DNA of 64,000 nt from Profundicola chukchiensis. GTDB lineage: Bacteria; Bacteroidota; Bacteroidia; Flavobacteriales; Weeksellaceae. Positions 17,558 to 24,797 of this stretch are shown here, piece by piece. Below the pieces are notes generated by a model. It made no database searches, was not told the origin of the DNA, and saw nothing but the letters and a program-made list of their open reading frames with translations. Both the position numbers and the translations under genes were made by a program. The stretch's first letter is position 1; every line of letters starts with the position of its first letter. The stretch is from contig NZ_JANAIE010000010.1 of the NCBI RefSeq assembly GCF_029664245.1, positions 1 to 64,000 on the forward strand, in the 5' to 3' direction.

Positions 17558-19531
17558 TTGAACTTACAAAAATACACGCCCGAACAACTTCAGGGCTTTT
17601 ATAAAAAGCTGTTGCTACCTCGTGTGATAGAGGAGCGTATGTTGATTTCACTTAGACAAGGTAAAATTTCTAAATGGTTCTCATCATGGGGACAAGAGGG
17701 TATTTCCGTTGGTTGTACGCTTGCTATGGACCCAGAGGAATATATGCTAACGATGCATAGAAATCTAGGCGTTTTCACTTCTAGAGATATTCCATTAAGA
17801 AGACTGTTTTCTCAGTTTCAAGGAAAAGAGAACGGATTTACCAAAGGTCGTGATCGTTCCTTCCACTTTGGAACACACGATTACAAAATCGTTGGAATGA
17901 TTTCTCATTTAGGATCTCAAATGGGAGTAGCCGATGGAATCGCTTTGGCCAATAAACTAAAGAAAAACAAACAAGCTTGTTTGGTATTTACGGGTGATGG
18001 AGGAGCGAGTGAAGGAGATTTCCATGAATCCATCAACGTGGCTGCGGTTTGGCAACTTCCGGTGATCTTTATTGTAGAAAATAACCAGTGGGGATTATCT
18101 ACGCCGTCTTCTCAGCAATTTAGAATGGAATCTTTTGCAGATAAAGGTATTGGATACGGAATTGAAGCAGTTTCTATCGATGGAAATGACTTTATGGAAG
18201 TTTACGAAACCGTTTCTCATTGGGCAGAAGAAATTAGAGAAAACCCTCGTCCGGTTTTAATTGAATGTAATTCATTCAGAATGCGTGGTCACGAGGAGGC
18301 GAGTGGTACGGCTTATTATCCAGAAGGCTTAATTGAAAGTTGGGAAGAAAAAGATCCGTTACCAAGATTTGAAGCGCAGTTATTAGAAAATAATATTATT
18401 GATCAAGAATTCATTGATGCAACTAAAGCTGAATTTGAGAAATTGGTCATGGATGAATTGGCGATTGCGGATGCAGAACCAAAAGTAGTTCCGAACAGAG
18501 AGAAAGAATTAGCGGATATGTATGCGCCATTCGATAACGAAGTTCATCAACCTAAAAAAGTTGAAGACCGTGAATTGAGATTTGTGGATGCCATTGCAGA
18601 GGCAATTCAAATTGCCATGGACGAACATCCGAAATTGGTTTTAATGGGACAGGATATCGCTGATTATGGTGGAGTGTTCAAGATTACCGATGGATTGTTA
18701 GCTAAATATGGCGAAGATCGCGTTAGAAATACGCCATTATGTGAAGCTGCGATTGTAGGTTCAGCGTTAGGATTATCGATTTCAGGTTACAAAGCCATGG
18801 TAGAAATGCAGTTCTCTGATTTCGTGACCGAAGGATTTAATCAAATCGTAAATAACTTAGCAAAATCACATTATCGCTGGCAACAAAATTCTGATGTAGT
18901 CGTGAGAATGCCAACCGGTGCTGGAGTTGCAGCTGGACCTTATCACTCGCAATCCACAGAAGCTTGGTTTACGCATACACCAGGGTTAAAAGTAGTTTAT
19001 CCATCTACACCAGAAGATGCAAAGGGATTATTATTACAAGCCTTTGCTGACCCGAATCCTGTAATGTTCTTTGAGCACAAAAAATTATATAGAACACTAA
19101 AATCTAATGTTCCGGAAGGATATTATACTTTACCTTTTGGTAAAGCTAGATTCCATACCAAAGGTGAAGATTTAACGATCGTAACTTATGGTTTAGGAGT
19201 TCATTGGGCCTTGGATTTATTAGCTAAAAATCCTGAAATCAAAGCTGACTTAATTGATTTAAGAACATTAGTTCCTTGGGATAAAGAAGCTGTAATTGAA
19301 TCTGTTAAGAAGACTGGAAAGGTTTTAGTTTTACACGAAGATGTTGAAATCGGTGGATTTGGGGGAGAAATTTCTGCAGTTATTTCAGAAACTTGTTTTG
19401 AATATTTAGATGCTCCGGTTATGCGTGTAGCTTCTATGAATACAGCTGTTCCGTTTGATGCAGAATTAGAAAAACAATTCTTACCAACTAAGGAATTAGA
19501 AGAGAAATTAATAAGGCTTTGGAAGTACTAA
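17558..19531 (+). CDS. 2-oxoacid dehydrogenase E1, fused alpha and beta subunits
   Basis: A 657-residue thiamine-diphosphate E1 in which the alpha (about 1-320) and beta (about 335-657) subunits are one chain. The TPP/Mg motif GDGGASEGDF...ENNQWG is in the alpha half. The beta half has MGQDIADYGG and RNTPLCEAAIVG. Such fusions serve branched-chain 2-oxoacid or related dehydrogenase complexes and work with a lipoylated E2, present 5 kb away at 24798. The start appears to be TTG at 17558; the next Met is 27 codons later, inside conserved sequence. TATCTTTG at 17490-17497 is a plausible promoter core. The substrate (branched-chain 2-oxoacids, possibly 2-oxoadipate) is not determinable from sequence. 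Confidence 0.9.
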   Translation: MNLQKYTPEQLQGFYKKLLLPRVIEERMLISLRQGKISKWFSSWGQEGISVGCTLAMDPEEYMLTMHRNLGVFTSRDIPLRRLFSQFQGKENGFTKGRDRSFHFGTHDYKIVGMISHLGSQMGVADGIALANKLKKNKQACLVFTGDGGASEGDFHESINVAAVWQLPVIFIVENNQWGLSTPSSQQFRMESFADKGIGYGIEAVSIDGNDFMEVYETVSHWAEEIRENPRPVLIECNSFRMRGHEEASGTAYYPEGLIESWEEKDPLPRFEAQLLENNIIDQEFIDATKAEFEKLVMDELAIADAEPKVVPNREKELADMYAPFDNEVHQPKKVEDRELRFVDAIAEAIQIAMDEHPKLVLMGQDIADYGGVFKITDGLLAKYGEDRVRNTPLCEAAIVGSALGLSISGYKAMVEMQFSDFVTEGFNQIVNNLAKSHYRWQQNSDVVVRMPTGAGVAAGPYHSQSTEAWFTHTPGLKVVYPSTPEDAKGLLLQAFADPNPVMFFEHKKLYRTLKSNVPEGYYTLPFGKARFHTKGEDLTIVTYGLGVHWALDLLAKNPEIKADLIDLRTLVPWDKEAVIESVKKTGKVLVLHEDVEIGGFGGEISAVISETCFEYLDAPVMRVASMNTAVPFDAELEKQFLPTKELEEKLIRLWKY

Positions 19532-19551
19532 AGTTAAAATAAAAACAAAAT

Positions 19552-19589
19552 AAAATCCCAAAACTTGAATATTCTCGTTTTGGGATTTT
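19552..19589. terminator. Bidirectional terminator between E1 and nrdA
   Basis: Perfect 13-base arms (19552-19564 and 19577-19589), A-rich on one side and T-rich on the other, centred between convergent genes. Confidence 0.85.
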
Positions 19590-19612
19590 TTATTAAAATT
19601 AAATATGAGAGG

Positions 19613-21259
19613 TTAAGCTTCGCAGCTGCTACATTGAACTAAATTGCTCACCAAATCTTTAGAAACACTTTGGCTTCTTTGGTAGTACAAAGTTTTAACG
19701 CCTAATTTCCATGCTTCAATCATTAATTGATTGACTTCTTTAATAGATAAAGCAGAAGGAATATTTAAGTTTAAACTCTGTGATTGATCCACATATTTTT
19801 GTCGAATCGAAGCTTGTTGAATAATTTCTAATTGACTTATTTCTTTAAAGGTTTTGAAAACATCTTTTTCTTCCTGTGTCAACTCGTTTAAGTGCTGAAC
19901 ACTTCCTTGATTCAACATGATACTTCTCCAAGTATCTTCATTATCTAATCCTTTTTCTTCAAGTAATTTCTTCAAGTATTTATTCTTTCTCATGAAATTA
20001 CCTTTAGACAAACCTGCCTTATAATAGTTACTGCTAAAAGGTTCAATACCAGGTGATGTTTGCCCTAAAATAGCGGAAGATGAAGTAGTAGGAGCGATGG
20101 CTAATAAAGTTGTATTTCTGCGGCCATAATCTTGTAAAATTTCAGGTTCGCCATAAATTTCTGCTAACTCCATTGTTGCTTGCTCGGCTTTTGTCTGAAT
20201 ATTTTTAAAGATTTCTGTAGTCAATTGTTTAGCTCTTAATCCTTCAAACGGAATCATATTCTTTTGTAAATAAGAATGCCAACCTAATACACCCAATCCT
20301 AAAGATCTATGTCTTTTTGCAAATCTATTCGCTGATGCTAAATAATAGTTGTTTTCAGTTTTAACAATGAATTCCTGCAGAACAGCATCTAAGAAATAAA
20401 TGGCATATTTAACGGCATCTGTATCTTTCCATTCCTCGTATAATTCCAAGTTCATGGAAGACAAACAACAAATAAATGACTCTTCTTCGGTAGATGGAAG
20501 CATGATTTCGGAGCATAAATTACTCGCGTTAATCTTTAAGTTTAAATCTTTATAAACTTGAGGTTTGTTTCTATTGACATTATCTGTGTAGAAAATATAT
20601 GGCAATCCTTTTTGCTGACGAGATTCCAGCACTTTTGCCCAGATATTTCTTTTATCCATGTCGCCATCTATCATTTCTTGCATCCAATAATCTGGAACAC
20701 AAACGCCGTAGAATAGATTTTGAATAGGATTTCCAATGTTTTTAATGCTTAAAAACTCTAAAATATCTTCGTGATCAATGTCCAAATAAGCCGCAAATGC
20801 ACCTCTACGAACTCCACCTTGAGAAATAGTGTCCATAGCAGTGTCAAACAATTTCATGAAACTGACCGCACCGCTACTTCTTCCGTTGTCGGTAACCGTA
20901 CTTCCGCGAGCACGTAATTCACCAAAGTATCCCGAAGTTCCTCCACCAATTTTGGTTTGCATGATAACTTCTCCCAATTTATGCGTAATTCCTTCTATGT
21001 AATCCGGAACATGAACATTAAAACATGAAATCGGCAAACCTCTTTCTGTTCCCATGTTAGCCCAAATCGGTGAGCTTAAACTCATCCAACCATTTTCTAT
21101 TATTTCCGTGAATTTTTCTTTTAATTCAGGTTTATATAATCGTTTGCAAGCTGCTGTAGTAATTCTATCTATGGCACCTTCTATTGTTTCTCCTTTTAGC
21201 AAGTAACCTCGATTCAGGATTTGCTCACTTTCGTGGTTCAACCACCAATATTTTTCCAT
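19613..21259 (-). CDS. nrdA: Class I ribonucleotide reductase, alpha (large) subunit
   Basis: A 548-residue catalytic subunit converting ribonucleoside diphosphates to deoxyribonucleotides with NrdB. C79 (LPISCFN) is the first redox cysteine. The radical-site loop NLCSE lies near residue 248, and the C-terminal shuttle pair is C543/C546 (CSSC). The protein begins directly at the catalytic fold and is much shorter than E. coli NrdA, lacking the N-terminal ATP-cone, so overall activity control by dATP is not expected through that domain. It is the last gene of nrdB-thioesterase-nrdA; its start overlaps the thioesterase by 22 bases. The operon sits behind a cobalamin riboswitch. Confidence 0.93.
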   Translation of the reverse strand: MEKYWWLNHESEQILNRGYLLKGETIEGAIDRITTAACKRLYKPELKEKFTEIIENGWMSLSSPIWANMGTERGLPISCFNVHVPDYIEGITHKLGEVIMQTKIGGGTSGYFGELRARGSTVTDNGRSSGAVSFMKLFDTAMDTISQGGVRRGAFAAYLDIDHEDILEFLSIKNIGNPIQNLFYGVCVPDYWMQEMIDGDMDKRNIWAKVLESRQQKGLPYIFYTDNVNRNKPQVYKDLNLKINASNLCSEIMLPSTEEESFICCLSSMNLELYEEWKDTDAVKYAIYFLDAVLQEFIVKTENNYYLASANRFAKRHRSLGLGVLGWHSYLQKNMIPFEGLRAKQLTTEIFKNIQTKAEQATMELAEIYGEPEILQDYGRRNTTLLAIAPTTSSSAILGQTSPGIEPFSSNYYKAGLSKGNFMRKNKYLKKLLEEKGLDNEDTWRSIMLNQGSVQHLNELTQEEKDVFKTFKEISQLEIIQQASIRQKYVDQSQSLNLNIPSALSIKEVNQLMIEAWKLGVKTLYYQRSQSVSKDLVSNLVQCSSCEA

Positions 21260-21654
21260 TTGTCTATAATTTTAACAGGCTTTTTATTTTCGTCTACGGC
21301 AACAAATGTGAAAAAACCTTCAATACATTTGTCTCGCATATCATCAAACATATTTTCTCTAAATACTTGAACTTTAACCTTCATGCTTGTATTTCCGATA
21401 TCAACTATTTCTCCAATCAATTCTACAATGGAATCCGCAGGAATAGGTTTATTAAAGTCAATCTGACTCGAAGAAATCGTAACTATACTTTTTCTACAAA
21501 ATCTAGTTCCTGTAATAAAGGCAACTTCATCCATCATGTGCATTGCCGTACCACCAAATAGCGTGTTGTAATGATTGGTAGTATTGGGAAACACGACTTT
21601 GAATATGCTTGTTTTAGAACTAGCAATTCTTTCATCAATTGTATTTTGTGTCAT
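21238..21654 (-). CDS. Acyl-CoA thioesterase, hotdog fold
   Basis: A 138-residue YciA/BFIT-like acyl-CoA thioesterase with one hotdog domain. The motif HYNTLFGGTAMHMMDEVA carries the conserved Asn, Gly-Gly and acidic catalytic region. The chain ends in basic residues. It hydrolyses acyl-CoA to free acid and CoA in the cytoplasm; chain length is unknown. It is inserted between nrdB (1-base gap) and nrdA (22-base overlap), so it should be co-transcribed with ribonucleotide reductase and share its cobalamin control. No biochemical link between the two activities is known to me. Confidence 0.88.
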   Translation of the reverse strand: MTQNTIDERIASSKTSIFKVVFPNTTNHYNTLFGGTAMHMMDEVAFITGTRFCRKSIVTISSSQIDFNKPIPADSIVELIGEIVDIGNTSMKVKVQVFRENMFDDMRDKCIEGFFTFVAVDENKKPVKIIDKWKNIGG

Positions 21655-21655
21655 C

Positions 21656-22630
21656 TTAAAATAAATCTAGAGCGGTAATACTTTTATCGTGTTTGGTGTA
21701 ATCCACAGGACGTTTTGCAAAGAAATCATCTAAACTATTAGAGAAAACTTCTTCTTCAAACCACTTCATAGGAGCATATTGCTCTGAATTGATATGGTAA
21801 ATTTTGCTCAGTCCAATTTTAGATAAACTATCATCTACTCTAAATTTCATGAAGTTCATAATATCATTTTTAGATATCATTTCGAGCTCACCATCTTCAA
21901 AAATCCAATCTAGAATTCTTGATTCTACGGACATCGATTCTTTAATGATTTCAGTGATTTTGTCTTGAGCTTCTTGATCTAAAAACTCTGGGAATTCCTC
22001 TTGAATGATATTTATAATATGAATACCTGCATTGGCGTGAATTTGCTCGTCAATAGAAGTCCAAGCGATGATATTGCTGGTATTTTTTAAGTAACCTTTA
22101 AATCTTGTGAAGTAAAGAATAATCCCAAATTGACTGAAAAGAGAAACGTTTTCAACTAAAATTGAAAATAAAATTAAAGAAAACAAATACTCTTCATTCT
22201 TGTCAGATTTAGCATTTTGTAAAGCTTTTTTAAGATAAGCGATACGATCTGAAATAGCTGGAACTTGCTCTAATTTCTCGAACTCGTTGGTGTAATTAAG
22301 CACTTCGAGTAAGCGAGAATAGGCTTCTGAATGTCTAAATTCACACTCTGCAAAGGTGCTTCCTAAACCATTAAACTCTGGTTTTGGTAAATGCTGATAA
22401 AGATTTCCCCAAAAGCTTTTTACATTCACCTCGATTTGAGCGATTGCCAACAAACATTTTTTGATGATTTGTTGTTCATGAGGCATTAAATGACTTTGAA
22501 AATCTTGCACATCGGCCGTAAAGTCAATTTCTGAATGAACCCAAAAACTTTTGTTGATGCTGTCTGTAAATTGAGTTATTTCTGGATACTCAAAAGGTTT
22601 ATAGGCTTGACGTGGACTAAAAATACTCAT
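21656..22630 (-). CDS. nrdB: Class I ribonucleotide reductase, beta (small) subunit
   Basis: A 324-residue ferritin-like radical-generating subunit. The metal ligand pattern is intact: E67, E97, H100, E160, E195 and H198. Y104 sits at the radical tyrosine position (ExxHxxxY). It is therefore a conventional tyrosyl-radical type rather than an R2c protein lacking the tyrosine. It is the first gene of the operon. Its leader (22631-22888) contains a cobalamin riboswitch and a terminator-like hairpin, so expression should fall when B12 is plentiful. That usually implies a B12-dependent class II reductase elsewhere in the genome. Confidence 0.94.
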   Translation of the reverse strand: MSIFSPRQAYKPFEYPEITQFTDSINKSFWVHSEIDFTADVQDFQSHLMPHEQQIIKKCLLAIAQIEVNVKSFWGNLYQHLPKPEFNGLGSTFAECEFRHSEAYSRLLEVLNYTNEFEKLEQVPAISDRIAYLKKALQNAKSDKNEEYLFSLILFSILVENVSLFSQFGIILYFTRFKGYLKNTSNIIAWTSIDEQIHANAGIHIINIIQEEFPEFLDQEAQDKITEIIKESMSVESRILDWIFEDGELEMISKNDIMNFMKFRVDDSLSKIGLSKIYHINSEQYAPMKWFEEEVFSNSLDDFFAKRPVDYTKHDKSITALDLF

Positions 22631-22665
22631 AATATGCTTTTAATTTAAATTCTATTAAAAACATA

Positions 22666-22728
22666 AAAAGTAAAGGAACGAGGCTTTGAGCTAATGAAAC
22701 TACTCAAGCTTTGTAGACTTTTACTTTT
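22666..22728 (-). promoter_or_regulatory. Terminator-like expression platform of the cobalamin riboswitch
   Basis: The minus-strand transcript can fold AAAAGTAAA (22720-22728) with TTTACTTTT (22666-22674), enclosing an inner GCTT-GAG/CTCAAAGC helix, and is followed by a U-rich stretch before the nrdB ATG. It lies between the aptamer and the gene, where an attenuator is expected. Confidence 0.55.
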
Positions 22729-22750
22729 CATGCGAAAGATAAAGTCTTGT

Positions 22751-22864
22751 AGCTAAAAAGGCATTCTGGCTCAGGGATTTAAACTCCCAATACAGTTGCG
22801 CAACAGCTCACGATTCTAACGTGATTCCCCTTTGTCGTATCTCGATGAAGAGATAAATTTAGCT
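22751..22864 (-). promoter_or_regulatory. Cobalamin (B12) riboswitch upstream of nrdB
   Basis: Reading the minus strand 5' to 3': closing-helix strand AGCTAAA (22858-22864), then GGGGAATC and a small TCACG/CGTGA hairpin (about 22807-22830). Next come GAGCTGTTGCGCAACTGTA (about 22791-22809) and the B12 box GAGCCAGAATGCC (22760-22772), and finally TTTAGCT (22751-22757) pairing with the first strand. GCAACTGT and GCCAGAATGCC are the most conserved segments of adenosylcobalamin aptamers. Position and orientation match control of nrdB. Confidence 0.85.
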
Positions 22865-22887
22865 AAAAGAAGATTTATAATTTGACT

Positions 22888-22895
22888 CAAAAATA
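22888..22895 (-). promoter_or_regulatory. -7 promoter element of the nrdB operon
   Basis: The minus strand reads TATTTTTG, an exact TAnnTTTG match, 23 bases upstream of the riboswitch closing helix. That is the correct place for the transcript to begin. Confidence 0.5.
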
Positions 22896-23075
22896 GGGAT
22901 AATATTTCGACTCTTTGCCAGAAAAATGTTTTTAAGATGTGAACATATTATCAACAAAATAAAATATTTAAATCTTAAAATTTGAGTTATATACCTAATA
23001 ATATAAGGGATTAAAAGAAGTGATGATTGTAGATTTAATTCGAAGCAAAAGGCTTCTAAATAGGAAAGTATTTAT
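22896..23075. other. Intergenic spacer between the nrdB and gcdH promoters
   Basis: AT-rich spacer between the divergent promoters. A small GAAGC/GCTTC hairpin is present near 23041-23056. I see no gene or RNA in it. Confidence 0.3.
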
Positions 23076-23083
23076 TAAATTTG
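23076..23083 (+). promoter_or_regulatory. -7 promoter element of gcdH
   Basis: TAAATTTG matches TAnnTTTG exactly, giving a leader of about 85 bases before the ATG at 23173. No TTG is seen at the standard upstream distance. Confidence 0.45.
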
Positions 23084-23172
23084 TGGGTTATGATGCATTT
23101 CAAAAATGTGCATAGAAAAGACAATTTAAACAATAATTAAAAGTTACTTCAAAGAAAATAATTAATAATCAG

Positions 23173-24339
23173 ATGCAAATAAACACAGACTATTATCAGA
23201 TTGATGATTTACTGACAGAGGAGCACAAAATGGTGCGTGGAGCTGTTCGTGATTTTGTAAATCAAGAAATTAAACCAGTGATTGACCAACATGCTCATGA
23301 TCATACGGATATACCAGATTTAATGAAAAAATTGGGAGCTATTGGTGCTTTAGGGCCATATATTCCAGAAAAATATGGTGGAGCAGGTTTAGATCAAATT
23401 TCTTATGGTCTGATTATGCAAGAATTAGAAGCAGGTGATTCTGCTGTTCGTTCTTCAGCTTCAGTTCAATCTTCATTGGTAATGTTCCCAATTCATCAAT
23501 ATGCTACAGAAGAGCAAAAAATGAAATGGCTACCAAAATTAGCTTCGGGAGAATTGATTGGATGTTTTGGTCTTACTGAACCAAACCACGGATCTAACCC
23601 AGCTGGAATGGAGACTAAATTTGTTGATAAAGGTGATCACGTGGTATTAAATGGTGCTAAAATGTGGATTACCAACTCTCCAATTGCAGACATTGCTGTA
23701 GTTTGGGCTAAGGACGAAGAAGGTGTTGTAAGAGGAATGGTTGTAGAAAGAGGAATGGAAGGATTTACTACCCCAGAAACTCACAATAAATGGTCATTAC
23801 GTGCTTCTAAAACAGGAGAATTAGTATTTGAAAACGTAAAAGTTCCAAAAGAGAACTTATTCCCAGATATCAAAGGATTAAAAGGACCTTTATCTTGTTT
23901 AAACTCTGCTAGATATGGTATTTCTTGGGGTGTAATCGGTGCTGCCATCGACTGTTATGAAACCGCGGTTAAATACAGTTTAGAAAGAACACAATTCGGA
24001 AAACCATTAGCTGGATTCCAATTACAACAGAAAAAATTAGCTGAATTCTTAACTGAAATCACCAAAGCTCAATTATTATGTTGGAGATTAGGTACTTTAA
24101 AGAATGAAGACAAAGCTAGTCCAGCACAAATTTCTATGGCAAAAAGAAACAACGTAAAAATGGCCATTGATATCGCACGCGAGAGCCGTCAGATTTTAGG
24201 TGGAATGGGAATCGTTGGAGATTATCCAATGATGCGCCACGCTGCTAACTTAGAATCTGTAATCACTTACGAAGGAACTCACGATGTTCACTTGTTAATC
24301 ACAGGTATGGATATCACTGGAATTAATGCGTTTGGATAA
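23173..24339 (+). CDS. gcdH: Glutaryl-CoA dehydrogenase (acyl-CoA dehydrogenase family)
   Basis: A 388-residue FAD enzyme oxidatively decarboxylating glutaryl-CoA to crotonyl-CoA, a late step of lysine and tryptophan breakdown. It has the acyl-CoA dehydrogenase fold with the FAD-loop motif CFGLTEPNHGSNP and catalytic base E367 in YEGTHD. Features more specific to glutaryl-CoA dehydrogenase are VRSSASVQSSLVM, NSARYGISWG and the C-terminal TGINAFG. Lysine aminotransferase and the semialdehyde dehydrogenase of the same route lie 15-17 kb downstream. Subfamily assignment is by motif pattern; a short-chain acyl-CoA dehydrogenase is the main alternative. Confidence 0.88.
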   Translation: MQINTDYYQIDDLLTEEHKMVRGAVRDFVNQEIKPVIDQHAHDHTDIPDLMKKLGAIGALGPYIPEKYGGAGLDQISYGLIMQELEAGDSAVRSSASVQSSLVMFPIHQYATEEQKMKWLPKLASGELIGCFGLTEPNHGSNPAGMETKFVDKGDHVVLNGAKMWITNSPIADIAVVWAKDEEGVVRGMVVERGMEGFTTPETHNKWSLRASKTGELVFENVKVPKENLFPDIKGLKGPLSCLNSARYGISWGVIGAAIDCYETAVKYSLERTQFGKPLAGFQLQQKKLAEFLTEITKAQLLCWRLGTLKNEDKASPAQISMAKRNNVKMAIDIARESRQILGGMGIVGDYPMMRHAANLESVITYEGTHDVHLLITGMDITGINAFG

Positions 24340-24342
24340 TAA

Positions 24343-24375
24343 GTAATTGGTATTTAGTAGTTAGTAATTGGTAAG
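24343..24375 (+). repeat. Left inverted repeat flanking the four-helix-bundle gene
   Basis: The segment is a mosaic of GTAATTGGTA, TTTAGTA and GTTAGTA units. Its reverse complement recurs at 24755-24780 on the other side of the small gene, with the units in a different order and the outermost ten bases (GTAATTGGTA) identical. It begins 3 bases after the gcdH stop codon. Confidence 0.7.
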
Positions 24376-24385
24376 TTGATGGCTT

Positions 24386-24745
24386 ATGAACGATTATCAA
24401 AAGTTAGAAGTTTGGCAATTATCTAAAGATGTATGTGTTAAAGTATATAAGCTCACTGAAAATTTTCCCTCTAAAGAAATTTATGGTATAACCAATCAAA
24501 TCAGAAGGTCATCCATTTCTATAGCCTCTAATTTAGCAGAAGGTAGTGGTAGAAGAGGTAAAAGAGACTTTCTAAAGTTTGTAGGTTATGCTATCGGATC
24601 GGCGAATGAGTTGGAAACACAGTTAATTATATCAAAAGAATTAGAATTTATTTCGCATAAAGATTTTGAAGAATTAATTGAAGAGTTAATTATCATTAAA
24701 AAAATGCTTTTTAATTTATCCAAATACTTAAACTCTAAATTATAA
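24386..24745 (+). CDS. Four-helix bundle protein (S23 / rRNA intervening-sequence family)
   Basis: A 119-residue protein of the S23/bAvd-like four-helix-bundle family, originally described from open reading frames inside 23S rRNA intervening sequences. Hallmarks are FPSKEIYGITNQIRRSSISI, SNLAEGSGRRG, then FLKFVGYAIGSANELETQL. It is small, basic and helical, and members form pentameric barrels thought to bind nucleic acid. The molecular role is unknown. It is not in an rRNA gene here but sits between gcdH and the E2 gene, framed by inverted mosaic repeats at 24343-24375 and 24755-24780. That looks like an inserted unit. Confidence 0.9.
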   Translation: MNDYQKLEVWQLSKDVCVKVYKLTENFPSKEIYGITNQIRRSSISIASNLAEGSGRRGKRDFLKFVGYAIGSANELETQLIISKELEFISHKDFEELIEELIIIKKMLFNLSKYLNSKL

Positions 24746-24754
24746 GGCTTTTAT

Positions 24755-24780
24755 CTTACTAAATACTAACTACCAATTAC
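24755..24780 (-). repeat. Right inverted repeat flanking the four-helix-bundle gene
   Basis: The minus strand reads GTAATTGGTAGTTAGTATT then TAGTAAG, built from the same units as the left repeat at 24343-24375. It starts 9 bases after the stop codon of the small gene and ends 17 bases before the E2 start codon. Confidence 0.7.
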
Positions 24781-24797
24781 CGTATACTAAATAAAAC

